This document shows positions 1-5,381 of a DNA stretch of 9,952 nt, one piece after another. The notes under the pieces were generated by a model. That model saw nothing but the letters and a program-made list of their open reading frames with translations, searched no databases and was not told the origin of the DNA. The position numbers were made by a program, and so were the translations under genes. Every line of letters begins with the position of its first letter. The stretch's first letter is position 1. This DNA comes from Verrucomicrobiota bacterium (GTDB lineage: Bacteria; Verrucomicrobiota; Verrucomicrobiia; Verrucomicrobiales; Verrucomicrobiaceae), in the NCBI GenBank assembly GCA_009885275.1, contig VFKY01000067.1, positions 1 through 9,952 of the forward strand, in the 5' to 3' direction.

Positions 1-798
1 AGCTACTTCAATCGTGCCTGCTTACTCGCTGTCATCATCGGCTTGTTCCCGTTGCTCAAGAGCATGAACATGAAATGGGGTGAGGTCACCGGAAGTGTCC
101 GGCTCGGTTCCGGTTGGAAGGATCTGACCACCGGATTCGGTCTCGCGGTGCTGCTACTAGCGGGTATGGCGGCATTTTTTATCTGGGCGGGGGTGACCAA
201 ACTCAAGCCCAACGCCAACTGGTTCGCCTTTGGCATGCCGCTCCTGTCCGGCTTCACTGTGGCGATCCTAGAGGAGTTCATCTTTCGCGGCGCGGTGCTC
301 AGCGTGCTCTGCCGGTCACTCGGATTAAGAGCCGGACTCTGGTGGACCACGCTCATCTTTGCGGCCGTGCATTTTCTCAAGCCGCCGGCCGATGGGGTGT
401 TTCCCGATGAGTCCATTAGCTGGCTCAGCGGGTTTGCGGTCATCCCCTACCTGTTTCAAGGATTTGGTCGCTGGGAAAATTTCATCGGGGAATTCCTCAT
501 GCTCGCCGCCGTGGGCTGGGCTCTGGCCCAAGCTCGTCTAACGACAAAGGGCTTGTGGGCGAGTATCGGTCTTCACGCTGGCTGGGTCGCCGGCATGAAA
601 TACTTCAGTCCGCTGACGATAAAGACCAAAGCGTTTGGCCGGGGGGATTTCGATCCGTGGATGGTGGAGAACACCTGCCGCGCCATTGTCAGTCCGGTGG
701 TCGGCATTATACCTATATTTTTCGTCCTACTCACGGGCCTCCTGACCTTATGGATTTGTCGCCGTTTCCGAAGCCCCGAAAAACAGTCGCTATCATAA
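1..798 (+). CDS. CPBP-family intramembrane metalloprotease (5' end missing)
   Basis: The frame is open from the first base, so the true start lies outside the window; 265 codons are visible. Seen: the three hallmark motifs of the CPBP (CaaX protease and bacteriocin-processing, Abi/Rce1-like) family. These are EEFIFRG with the paired glutamates at 271-276 and the arginine at 286-288, an F-x-x-x-H motif (FAAVH, histidine at 370-372), and a third histidine in GLHAGW (574-576). Hydrophobic segments lie around all three motifs and another near the C-terminus just before a basic tail (CRRFRSPEK). Known of the family: the Glu and His residues form a metal-dependent active site in the membrane, and members cleave prenylated or leader-peptide substrates or act in bacteriocin self-immunity. 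The substrate here is unknown, and no bacteriocin genes are visible nearby. Family assignment is firm; role is open. Confidence 0.88.
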   Translation, partial: SYFNRACLLAVIIGLFPLLKSMNMKWGEVTGSVRLGSGWKDLTTGFGLAVLLLAGMAAFFIWAGVTKLKPNANWFAFGMPLLSGFTVAILEEFIFRGAVLSVLCRSLGLRAGLWWTTLIFAAVHFLKPPADGVFPDESISWLSGFAVIPYLFQGFGRWENFIGEFLMLAAVGWALAQARLTTKGLWASIGLHAGWVAGMKYFSPLTIKTKAFGRGDFDPWMVENTCRAIVSPVVGIIPIFFVLLTGLLTLWICRRFRSPEKQSLS

Positions 799-810
799 GA
801 GAAAAAGGCG

Positions 811-840
811 TTGCCATCACAGGTGTCTGACCGTTATATA
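811..840 (+). promoter_or_regulatory. Candidate sigma-70 promoter of tRNA-Leu
   Basis: TTGCCA (811-816) is followed 18 bases later by TATATA (835-840), a reasonable -35/-10 pair. Transcription would begin about 10 bases before the mature tRNA 5' end at 857. This fits a short 5' leader for an independently transcribed tRNA. The call rests on sequence resemblance and position only. Confidence 0.45.
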
Positions 841-856
841 GAAGAGTCATCTCAAA

Positions 857-938
857 GCCTGAGTGGCGGAATTGGTAGACGCGCCAGATTTAGGATCTGG
901 TATCGAAAGATGTGTGGGTTCGAGTCCCTTCTCAGGTA
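857..938 (+). tRNA. tRNA-Leu (anticodon UAG)
   Basis: A class II tRNA folds from this stretch. The acceptor stem GCCTGAG (857-863) pairs with CTCAGGT (931-937), with a G:U first pair, and A938 is the discriminator. The anticodon stem CCAGA/TCTGG (884-888/896-900) encloses the loop TTTAGGA, giving anticodon TAG at 891-893, which reads CUA and probably other CUN leucine codons. A long variable arm with a GAAA-capped hairpin (ATC-GAAA-GAT) lies in 901-913, as expected for Leu. The T loop is TTCGAGT (919-925). The T stem (914-918/926-930) carries a U-U mismatch at its second pair and a G:U outer pair. The 3' CCA is not encoded, so it must be added by a nucleotidyltransferase. Confidence 0.95.
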
Positions 939-987
939 TCTTATATTCTATAAGGGCTAAAAGCCCAAGTGGAGGTAAAGTCACAAC

Positions 988-1053
988 ATGAGTAGCCAAA
1001 CGAATGACATTCTGGATGGCGCAATTTCTTTGGACAGGATTAACTGGATTTGA
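988..1053 (+). other. 21-codon ORF with Shine-Dalgarno-like sequence (possible remnant)
   Basis: ATG at 988 is preceded by GGAGG (971-975), 12 bases upstream, one of the few strong Shine-Dalgarno-like sequences in the window. The frame reads 21 codons (MSSQTNDILDGAISLD...) to TGA at 1051-1053. Its last seven codons lie within, or directly next to, the 9-nt repeat. This could be the start of a gene cut short by repeat insertion, or chance. The spacing is longer than optimal and no homolog is recognised. Confidence 0.2.
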
Positions 1054-1060
1054 AGGATTG
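1034..1060 (+). repeat. Degenerate 9-nt tandem repeat (ACAGGATTA type)
   Basis: Three consecutive 9-mers are seen: ACAGGATTA (1034-1042), ACTGGATTT (1043-1051) and GAAGGATTG (1052-1060), sharing the core GGATT. This resembles the widespread intergenic sequence built on 'acaggattaacaggatt' that I recall from many Planctomycetes, Verrucomicrobia and Chlorobi genomes. Its function is not known to me. The copy is diverged, so it is probably old. Confidence 0.6.
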
Positions 1061-1114
1061 ATTTGAAATCCACAAGATGGCTCAGCTTCGCAGGATCAAT
1101 GGCTTTAGTGATAC

Positions 1115-1204
1115 GGAGCGCGAGTATGTCGTGAGACTACTCGCCACTTGTCTCCCATATCCAAGGCACCGAGGCGAGTGATCTCACGACATACTCGGGG
1201 AGCG
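1115..1204. repeat. Long inverted repeat bracketed by 6-bp direct repeats (REP/MITE-like)
   Basis: Arms of 25 bases at 1121-1145 and 1173-1197 are reverse complements except for two adjacent bases (AG versus GA), so a stem of 23 paired bases can form around a 27-base loop (1146-1172). The loop can form a small inner hairpin, CTTG (1147-1150) with CAAG (1162-1165). The hexamer GGAGCG occurs on both sides, at 1115-1120 directly before the left arm and at 1199-1204 one base after the right arm, as a target-site duplication would. There is no U tract after the stem, so it is not a standard terminator. It could be a non-autonomous miniature element, a REP-like sequence or a structured RNA. Confidence 0.65.
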
Positions 1205-1224
1205 ATTGACCTCTTAGCGAATTG

Positions 1225-1260
1225 CTTTCACGATGATCTGCCGCAGGTGTGAAAGTTTTT
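1225..1260 (+). terminator. Weak intrinsic-terminator-like hairpin
   Basis: CTTTCAC (1225-1231) pairs with GTGAAAG (1249-1255) across a 17-base loop, and TTTTT (1256-1260) follows directly. The stem is only 7 bp and A/T-rich with a large loop, so it would be inefficient. It could stop read-through from the tRNA or the repeat region. Confidence 0.3.
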
Positions 1261-1295
1261 CTCTTTGCCCCATCGTTTGGAGATGCAATCATGAT

Positions 1296-1445
1296 GAAGG
1301 ACAAGCGACGAGGGCGTCGCTTCTACTCTGGGAGCGCTGGCATCTTGTCGGCTCCGATCTTTCTTTCTAGGCGACATACAGTAGCCAATGCTCTTGTCTC
1401 ATCCTTAATGAAATCTTCACCGCTTCATCGGTTGCCTTTTCTTGG
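1296..1445. repeat. SAGILPA / RQDAGAP-type dispersed repeat (a 78-codon frame here is probably not a gene)
   Basis: A 78-codon frame (GTG at 1249 to a stop ending at 1485) spans this segment, and its peptide contains GSAGILSAPIFLSRRH. The minus strand of about 1300-1353 reads SRQDASAPRVEATPSSLV. Both strings resemble peptides that recur in many unrelated 'hypothetical proteins' of Verrucomicrobia, which fits translation of a dispersed intergenic repeat rather than a protein family. The segment includes a perfect 8-bp hairpin, AAGCGACG (1303-1310) with CGTCGCTT (1315-1322), loop AGGG. The frame's GTG start falls in the terminator-like hairpin, and its end overlaps the FIST gene start. These points argue against coding. 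The boundaries are approximate and the family identification is from memory. Confidence 0.55.
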
Positions 1446-1465
1446 TGCGTTCATAGAGTCCACAA

Positions 1466-2647
1466 ATGGATTTAGCGACAGATGAAGCCACGAGTAACAT
1501 AGCCTATTCAGAGATTGTGCGCGGTGCATTCTCTGAAGCTGAAGTACAGGCAGTGGCCGAACGTGCCCGTCAGCGACTAGGCGGCAAAGCAAGCATTGCC
1601 TTTGTTTTTGCCTCTTGCGATCTAAGACAAGACCTGACGGATATCATTGAAATCATCCAGATTCATGCGCACTGCCCCCATGTCGTGGGAGCCTCTGCCG
1701 GTGGCCTTATTGGCGTGGGCCGCGAGGAGGAAAATATCACGGGATTCACCATTCTCGCACTTTATCTGCCCAATACTCAAGTTACTACGTATGAGTTACC
1801 GAGTGCAGGAGACGAGGGTTGGGGAACTGCCCGACAATGGAATCAAGGTGACATCACCAGTTGGATTCTTCTGGGAAATCCGATCATGATGGGCGAGCAA
1901 TGGATGTCTGAGTGGAACACCCTCATGGGAAACTCACCCACCTATGGTGGCCTTGCCAGTGGCAGTCAGCGTCCCGAGGATCTGTTTATTTTTACAGAAA
2001 ATGGTTTCTCTGATGCGGCATCGATTGCCATAGGGTTTCAAGGGGGTGTAAAACTCCACGGTCTCGTTAGTCAAGGATGCCGACCCATTGGTGAACCTCT
2101 CACGATCACCAAAGCCGATGACCAACTCATCTATCAACTCGCATCAGTAAACGCATACGATCAACTGCAAGCGGCGTTCAACAGCCTGCCTGAAGACGAG
2201 CGAGAAAAAGCACAAGGCAACATCCTAGTGGGGCTCGCTATGACAGAATATGTCGAAGACTTCAGCACGGGCGATTTCCTTGTTCGTTCGATCATTGGCG
2301 GTGATCCTGCCAATGGTTCAATAGCTGTCGGGGCCTCCCCTCGTGTTGGGCAAACGCTACAATTTCAATTACGCGATCGCGAGGCGGCTGATGATGAACT
2401 GCGGGAAATGTTGCTTCAAGCTCAAGCCAGCTTGAGTTCATCTCCATTTGCGAGCTTACTCTTCACCTGCGGTGGGCGTGGACAACGCCTCTTCGGTAAG
2501 CCTCATCACGACGCCGCACTCTTTAAAGAGACTTTTGGATTCATGCCTACTGCGGGGTTTTTCTGCAATGGTGAAATTGGAACCGTCGGCGAGAAAGCTT
2601 ATCTCCATGGGTTCACTGCCTCTGGTGTGTTGTTGGTGGACGCCTGA
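1466..2647 (+). CDS. FIST N- and C-domain sensory protein
   Basis: A 393-residue protein matching a full-length stand-alone FIST protein. The N-terminal FIST half has an alternating hydrophobic pattern and the motif VVGASAGG (residues 73-80). The C-terminal half begins near LVSQGCRPIGEPL (200-212) and carries the characteristic FTCGGRG (333-339), GFFCNGEIG (364-372) and HGFTA (381-385). Known of the family: FIST domains are proposed intracellular sensors of small molecules, perhaps amino acids, usually coupled to signalling outputs. No kinase, cyclase or receiver domain is fused here, and no signal peptide or membrane segment is visible, so the protein is probably cytoplasmic and must act through a partner. 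The ATG at 1466 has no obvious Shine-Dalgarno sequence. It converges with the next gene, 19 bases apart, with no clear terminator between them. Confidence 0.92.
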   Translation: MDLATDEATSNIAYSEIVRGAFSEAEVQAVAERARQRLGGKASIAFVFASCDLRQDLTDIIEIIQIHAHCPHVVGASAGGLIGVGREEENITGFTILALYLPNTQVTTYELPSAGDEGWGTARQWNQGDITSWILLGNPIMMGEQWMSEWNTLMGNSPTYGGLASGSQRPEDLFIFTENGFSDAASIAIGFQGGVKLHGLVSQGCRPIGEPLTITKADDQLIYQLASVNAYDQLQAAFNSLPEDEREKAQGNILVGLAMTEYVEDFSTGDFLVRSIIGGDPANGSIAVGASPRVGQTLQFQLRDREAADDELREMLLQAQASLSSSPFASLLFTCGGRGQRLFGKPHHDAALFKETFGFMPTAGFFCNGEIGTVGEKAYLHGFTASGVLLVDA

Positions 2648-2666
2648 TCTACGGGCTGATTTTGGG

Positions 2667-3671
2667 CTATACCAAAAACATCACCAGCACAGGCAACATC
2701 AAGGCGACATCAGCGAGCACATGAGCCAATTCTGAAGAAATACGTTTCGATAGAAAATGCACTGCGCCCAATAAAGTCACCCCAGTGAGAATCGCAATAT
2801 GGTAATAAAACAAGCCGACTGTAAGTCCTTTACCCAGTTCAAAGATCACTAAACTAGCCAGTGCCAGTAACAAGGCGGGATAAAACCGTACAATATCAGG
2901 CCAGACATAAGTAATAGCCTGAGTGTCCCTGTCACTCGCCTTTTCATAACAAGCGATGCCGATACAGTTTAAAGTGCAAAGCATGGCCAGTATAAATGTC
3001 ACGATGGAGAAGGCATCAACTTCAGAATCTAGGGTGTAAAAATGCACCGACATCGAGCACCCCACCGCAAATAAATATCCACAAAGCAATTCCTTTGGCA
3101 AAAGGCGGATAGGATTGTGTTCACTCCCCCGAATAGAATGATGGAGTAAGGAAAGCAGCATCAGTCCGCAGGTGACCTTATACAAGAGAGAAAGCGGCAG
3201 GAAGTAAAGGATAGCTCCCCCTACAAAGCTGGCAAAAACACTTCCAAGGATGCGTAGGGTTCGGTGTCCGCGTGCCGCAAAATGCAACAAGTAAAGACCA
3301 ACAAGAAAGGCCAGCCCAAAGCCCCGCCACATAATGGGTGCGGGAATACTCGTGAACACTCGATACGCTAAAAAAGTTACCACTGCCGGTATGAATATCC
3401 AAATGAAGAAGTGACGATGTTGCTGATAAAAAACATGGCGCACTGTATGCGATTGGTTTTCTGAAGTGGCTCGATTGTCCAGCACGCGATCGAGCACATA
3501 GATTAGCCAGACTGTAAGCCCCAGAGTTGAGTAATTGACGGAGGCCATCTGCACCCCATAAGTCCGCGCCAAAGCCCACTGCCAGAGAATCGCCACCAGA
3601 GGGGCGTCAAGACTCAGAACATTGAGCCATAACCACCATGGAGTACGTGAGGATGCTTGGGAGGAAGGCAC
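2667..3671 (-). CDS. Polytopic inner-membrane protein, possibly UbiA-like
   Basis: The 334-residue protein starts with GTG at 3671, since no ATG occurs until residue 42. It is mostly hydrophobic, with about eight or nine predicted membrane helices (for example about 15-35, 48-60, 88-105, 113-131, 137-157, 219-236, 258-276, 290-306 and 322-334). After the second helix comes YVLDRVLDNR (residues 58-67), an acidic D-x-x-x-D pattern. A second acidic/basic loop, YEKASDRDT (242-250), follows a later helix. This arrangement recalls the two Asp-rich loops of UbiA-type prenyltransferases, but the canonical NDxxDxxxD is absent, so that assignment is tentative. The C-terminal HVLADVALMLP also looks like a conserved family feature. 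It converges on the FIST gene, and 145 bases separate it from the divergent phosphatase gene. No function is assigned. Confidence 0.75.
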   Translation of the reverse strand: MPSSQASSRTPWWLWLNVLSLDAPLVAILWQWALARTYGVQMASVNYSTLGLTVWLIYVLDRVLDNRATSENQSHTVRHVFYQQHRHFFIWIFIPAVVTFLAYRVFTSIPAPIMWRGFGLAFLVGLYLLHFAARGHRTLRILGSVFASFVGGAILYFLPLSLLYKVTCGLMLLSLLHHSIRGSEHNPIRLLPKELLCGYLFAVGCSMSVHFYTLDSEVDAFSIVTFILAMLCTLNCIGIACYEKASDRDTQAITYVWPDIVRFYPALLLALASLVIFELGKGLTVGLFYYHIAILTGVTLLGAVHFLSKRISSELAHVLADVALMLPVLVMFLV

Positions 3672-3816
3672 AATCTTTCTTTCATATCACTCGCGGACAC
3701 TGTCCAACGCTTTACCTGCACACTTGCATGTAAATGATTTTAATGTCACTTGAAATAGTAATACACTGACGTTTGCTCGGAAAAAGTTACAAATTCTCCC
3801 ATCGCATTGCAAGACC

Positions 3817-4395
3817 ATGAAATATCTCACTCTGATCCGCCATGCCAAATCCTGTTGGAATGACGAATCCGTCAAAGATCATGATCGGCCACTGAATAGC
3901 CGAGGACTGGACAATGCACCCATGATGGGACGATTCATCGCCCGCACTTATCTCGGCACGAATGGAGTGACTGCCCTACTTCCCATGCCTGATCGCCTCA
4001 TCAGCAGCACCGCGTTGAGAGCTCATACTACCGCGCAGATCATGCAACCTGAATTTGGGGTTGGCAGTGAACTTATTACTCTCGAACCACGCGCTTACCT
4101 TGCAGAACCCATGACGCTCCTTCAGATCGTGCAAGGGTTTGATGACGATTGGAATCACGTCATGATTTTTGGTCATAATCCCGGTATCAGTGAATTCGCA
4201 GAAGCCATGCTCAAGCGTGATTTGATTGATGAAATGCCGACCTGCGCCGCAGTTTTAATGGAGTTACCTTGGGATGCCTGGGCTGCGGCAGACTGGAAGG
4301 AGTCGAGGCTCATCGGCTACATCACGCCAAAGCTTATCGAGAAGCGCTTTCCTACTGGGCATGAACCCAAACAGAACGCCTCTACCAATGATTAA
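3817..4395 (+). CDS. SixA-type phosphohistidine phosphatase (histidine phosphatase superfamily)
   Basis: A 192-residue protein beginning with LIRHAKSCW (residues 6-14), the RHG-type catalytic motif in its SixA form (RHAKS), where His9 is the expected phospho-acceptor. Further family landmarks are DRPLNSRG (23-30), the substrate-site SSTALRAHTTAQ (63-74) and the second catalytic histidine in FGHNPGISEF (118-127, His120). Known of SixA: it dephosphorylates phosphohistidine on signalling or PTS proteins such as HPt domains. The length is slightly above that of short SixA proteins because of a C-terminal tail (about 165-192) that is polar and probably disordered. No phosphotransfer partner is adjacent. 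The gene is divergent from the membrane protein and its ATG lacks a clear Shine-Dalgarno sequence. The family is clear, but the substrate is inferred. Confidence 0.9.
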   Translation: MKYLTLIRHAKSCWNDESVKDHDRPLNSRGLDNAPMMGRFIARTYLGTNGVTALLPMPDRLISSTALRAHTTAQIMQPEFGVGSELITLEPRAYLAEPMTLLQIVQGFDDDWNHVMIFGHNPGISEFAEAMLKRDLIDEMPTCAAVLMELPWDAWAAADWKESRLIGYITPKLIEKRFPTGHEPKQNASTND

Positions 4396-4420
4396 AAGAT
4401 CGACGAATTATTCGCTGCGG

Positions 4421-4492
4421 CTACTTCTTCTCGATTTTCTGAGCATCTCGGATAAGACCCTCGTATTCCTTCTCAGATCCATATAGATGTTT
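4421..4492 (-). pseudogene. Possible gene remnant (23-codon C-terminal-like fragment)
   Basis: Read on the minus strand, the frame between a TGA at 4493-4495 and a TAG at 4421-4423 encodes KHLYGSEKEYEGLIRDAQKI followed by EKK. This charged, helix-forming peptide looks like the tail of a real protein. It has no start codon, and the upstream sequence in this frame is closed. It may be a decayed gene end between the phosphatase and bS21 genes, or chance. Confidence 0.2.
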
Positions 4493-4496
4493 TCAG

Positions 4497-4524
4497 TTGA
4501 CGAATGGGACACCGTGACTATTTT
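4497..4524 (+). promoter_or_regulatory. Candidate promoter for the bS21 gene
   Basis: TTGACG (4497-4502) and TATTTT (4519-4524) are separated by 16 bases and lie about 50 bases before the bS21 start codon. The -35 box matches five of six consensus bases and the -10 box four of six. The position fits a separate transcript for the ribosomal protein gene. Confidence 0.4.
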
Positions 4525-4573
4525 CGCCTCCCGATTTTCAATTTAGTCCATCTTAACCTAAGCAAAGCCCGCC

Positions 4574-4807
4574 ATGCCCGAAGTCCAAATCAAAAAAGGT
4601 GAACCCGTTGATCGCGCGCTCAAGCGCCTCAAAACAAAACTCGAATCCGAAGGCATTCTTGAAGAGGTGCGCCGCTTGCGTGCTTTTGAGACACCCAAGA
4701 AAAAGACCATCCGCAAAGCGCGTGCCGCAGCCAAGCGTGGTAAAATTCGCTTCCGCTTCATCAAGCCAACCGCTGGAGACAAGAACGACTCCGCGCCCTC
4801 CGCTTAA
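4574..4807 (+). CDS. rpsU: 30S ribosomal protein bS21
   Basis: A 77-residue, very basic protein. The N-terminal core VQIKKGEPVDRALKRLKTKL and the following ILEEVRRLRAFETPKKKTIRKARAAAKR match the bS21 family throughout: a short strand, then a helix carrying the ALKRLK and EVRR blocks, then a lysine/arginine-rich C-terminal helix that contacts 16S rRNA. Known role: bS21 sits near the 3' end of 16S rRNA (anti-Shine-Dalgarno region) on the 30S subunit and helps initiation. The last ten or so residues (AGDKNDSAPSA) form a polar tail beyond the usual core. The gene is monocistronic here, with its own candidate promoter and a strong terminator directly after it. Confidence 0.95.
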   Translation: MPEVQIKKGEPVDRALKRLKTKLESEGILEEVRRLRAFETPKKKTIRKARAAAKRGKIRFRFIKPTAGDKNDSAPSA

Positions 4808-4827
4808 TTGATGGCATTAGTTTTAAC

Positions 4828-4859
4828 AAAAAAGGCTTCCCAATCGGGAAGCCTTTTTT
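4828..4859. terminator. Strong bidirectional intrinsic terminator
   Basis: A perfect 14-bp stem (4828-4841 with 4846-4859) around the loop AATC has a GC-rich inner part (GGCTTCCC/GGGAAGCC) and six A/T pairs outside. This gives a U tract when transcribed in either direction. It lies 20 bases after the bS21 stop and 18 bases beyond the stop of the convergent secreted-protein gene, so it probably ends both transcripts. Confidence 0.92.
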
Positions 4860-4877
4860 GTTTTGATGGCGACTCTT

Positions 4878-5198
4878 TTAGAAACGAATACTAAATCCCC
4901 AATTTGAACTCGGCCTCACTGGCTGACACCGTTGATAATAGTCAGGGTTTGAGGAAGGATGATAGTTGGGGCGATACTCTTGGCGTTCACGACGATAACT
5001 GGGATACTGGGTAACCCAGCGACCAAGCGGACGACCGCAGTGATCATGGCCGTAGATTTGATAAACGGCATATATGGGTTCGCCACAGGATGAGTAGCCT
5101 ACGAGACGACGGTTAGAATCATGACCGGCACTGGCTTGATTGATTGGAATGAGACTGAAGGCCGCAATGGCCACTGATAACATAACGAGTTTTTTCAT
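4878..5198 (-). CDS. Small secreted protein with duplicated CG/GRP motif, function unknown
   Basis: A 106-residue protein with a typical Sec signal peptide: MKK, then a hydrophobic core (LVMLSVAIAAFSLIPI) and ASA-G, so signal peptidase I would cleave after Ala24. The mature 82 residues have a conserved-looking block, YSSCGEPIYAVYQIYG followed by HDHCGRPLGRWV (about 35-62), in which two Cys-Gly units (Cys38, Cys54) each precede a Pro. A Tyr/Arg/Pro/Ser-rich low-complexity region (about 63-95, Cys91) and an aromatic C-terminus (NWGFSIRF) follow. No enzyme family is recognised. The ending is somewhat like that of an outer-membrane strand, but the protein is too short for a barrel. It is probably periplasmic or cell-surface. 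It is convergent with rpsU, sharing its terminator. Confidence 0.75.
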   Translation of the reverse strand: MKKLVMLSVAIAAFSLIPINQASAGHDSNRRLVGYSSCGEPIYAVYQIYGHDHCGRPLGRWVTQYPSYRRERQEYRPNYHPSSNPDYYQRCQPVRPSSNWGFSIRF

Positions 5199-5265
5199 AA
5201 TGAATGTTGGGTTAACGCGTCATTCGACGAGAGACGTCGCGTGCTATTCAATCCATTATGAAAAA
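5191..5265. repeat. Inverted repeat spanning two divergent ATG regions
   Basis: The 12-mer CATTATGAAAAA is present at 5254-5265 on the plus strand and, reversed, at 5191-5202, where it contains the start codon of the secreted-protein gene. Weaker similarity extends inward on both sides to GCGT (5239-5242 and its mirror at 5215-5218). The centre holds a small hairpin, CGACG (5225-5229) with CGTCG (5235-5239). This may be an inverted duplication of a start region or an operator-like palindrome. Confidence 0.45.
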
Positions 5266-5347
5266 TTCTAAATCCCTAGAGCGTGCAGTAATTCAGCCTA
5301 AGACCGGGAAGGAAACTCTAATTGTTTCTGGATTACTCCATGGATAA
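5258..5347 (+). other. 29-codon ORF, possible small protein or leader
   Basis: ATG at 5258, in the right arm of the inverted repeat, opens a 29-codon frame (MKNSKSLERAVIQPKTGKET, then a hydrophobic end) to TAA at 5345-5347. It lies 34 bases before the next gene on the same strand. There is no recognisable Shine-Dalgarno sequence and no known homolog. It could be a small gene, an upstream leader or chance. Confidence 0.2.
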
Positions 5348-5381
5348 TAGCACAAAGACGACGCTGTAAACTGAGGCCACA

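Larger units (their letters stand above)
939..1465. other. Gene-poor, repeat-rich intergenic region
   Basis: No convincing protein gene lies between the tRNA and the FIST gene. A weak hairpin (CTTAT-attct-ATAAG, 940-954), overlapped by GGGCT-aaa-AGCCC (954-966), follows the tRNA. Neither has a U tract, so tRNA termination here is not clearly by an intrinsic terminator. The remainder is made of the separately listed repeats: a 9-nt tandem repeat, a long inverted repeat and the SAGILPA-type element. This density of unrelated repeats in about 500 bases suggests a site that accumulates mobile or dispersed sequences. Confidence 0.7.

Noticed and set aside
3..443. 146-codon minus-strand open frame
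   Set aside because: Antisense to the CPBP protease with its three conserved motifs; the peptide is low in recognisable structure.
954..966. Intrinsic terminator for the tRNA
   Set aside because: The GGGCT/AGCCC hairpin is followed by AAGTGG rather than a U tract.
1115..1204. CRISPR array or intrinsic terminator
   Set aside because: There is only one inverted pair with no repeat-spacer periodicity and no U tract after the stem.
1249..1485. 78-codon frame as a protein-coding gene
   Set aside because: Its start lies in a terminator-like hairpin, its end overlaps the FIST gene, and both strands read like a known type of dispersed repeat; annotated as a repeat instead.
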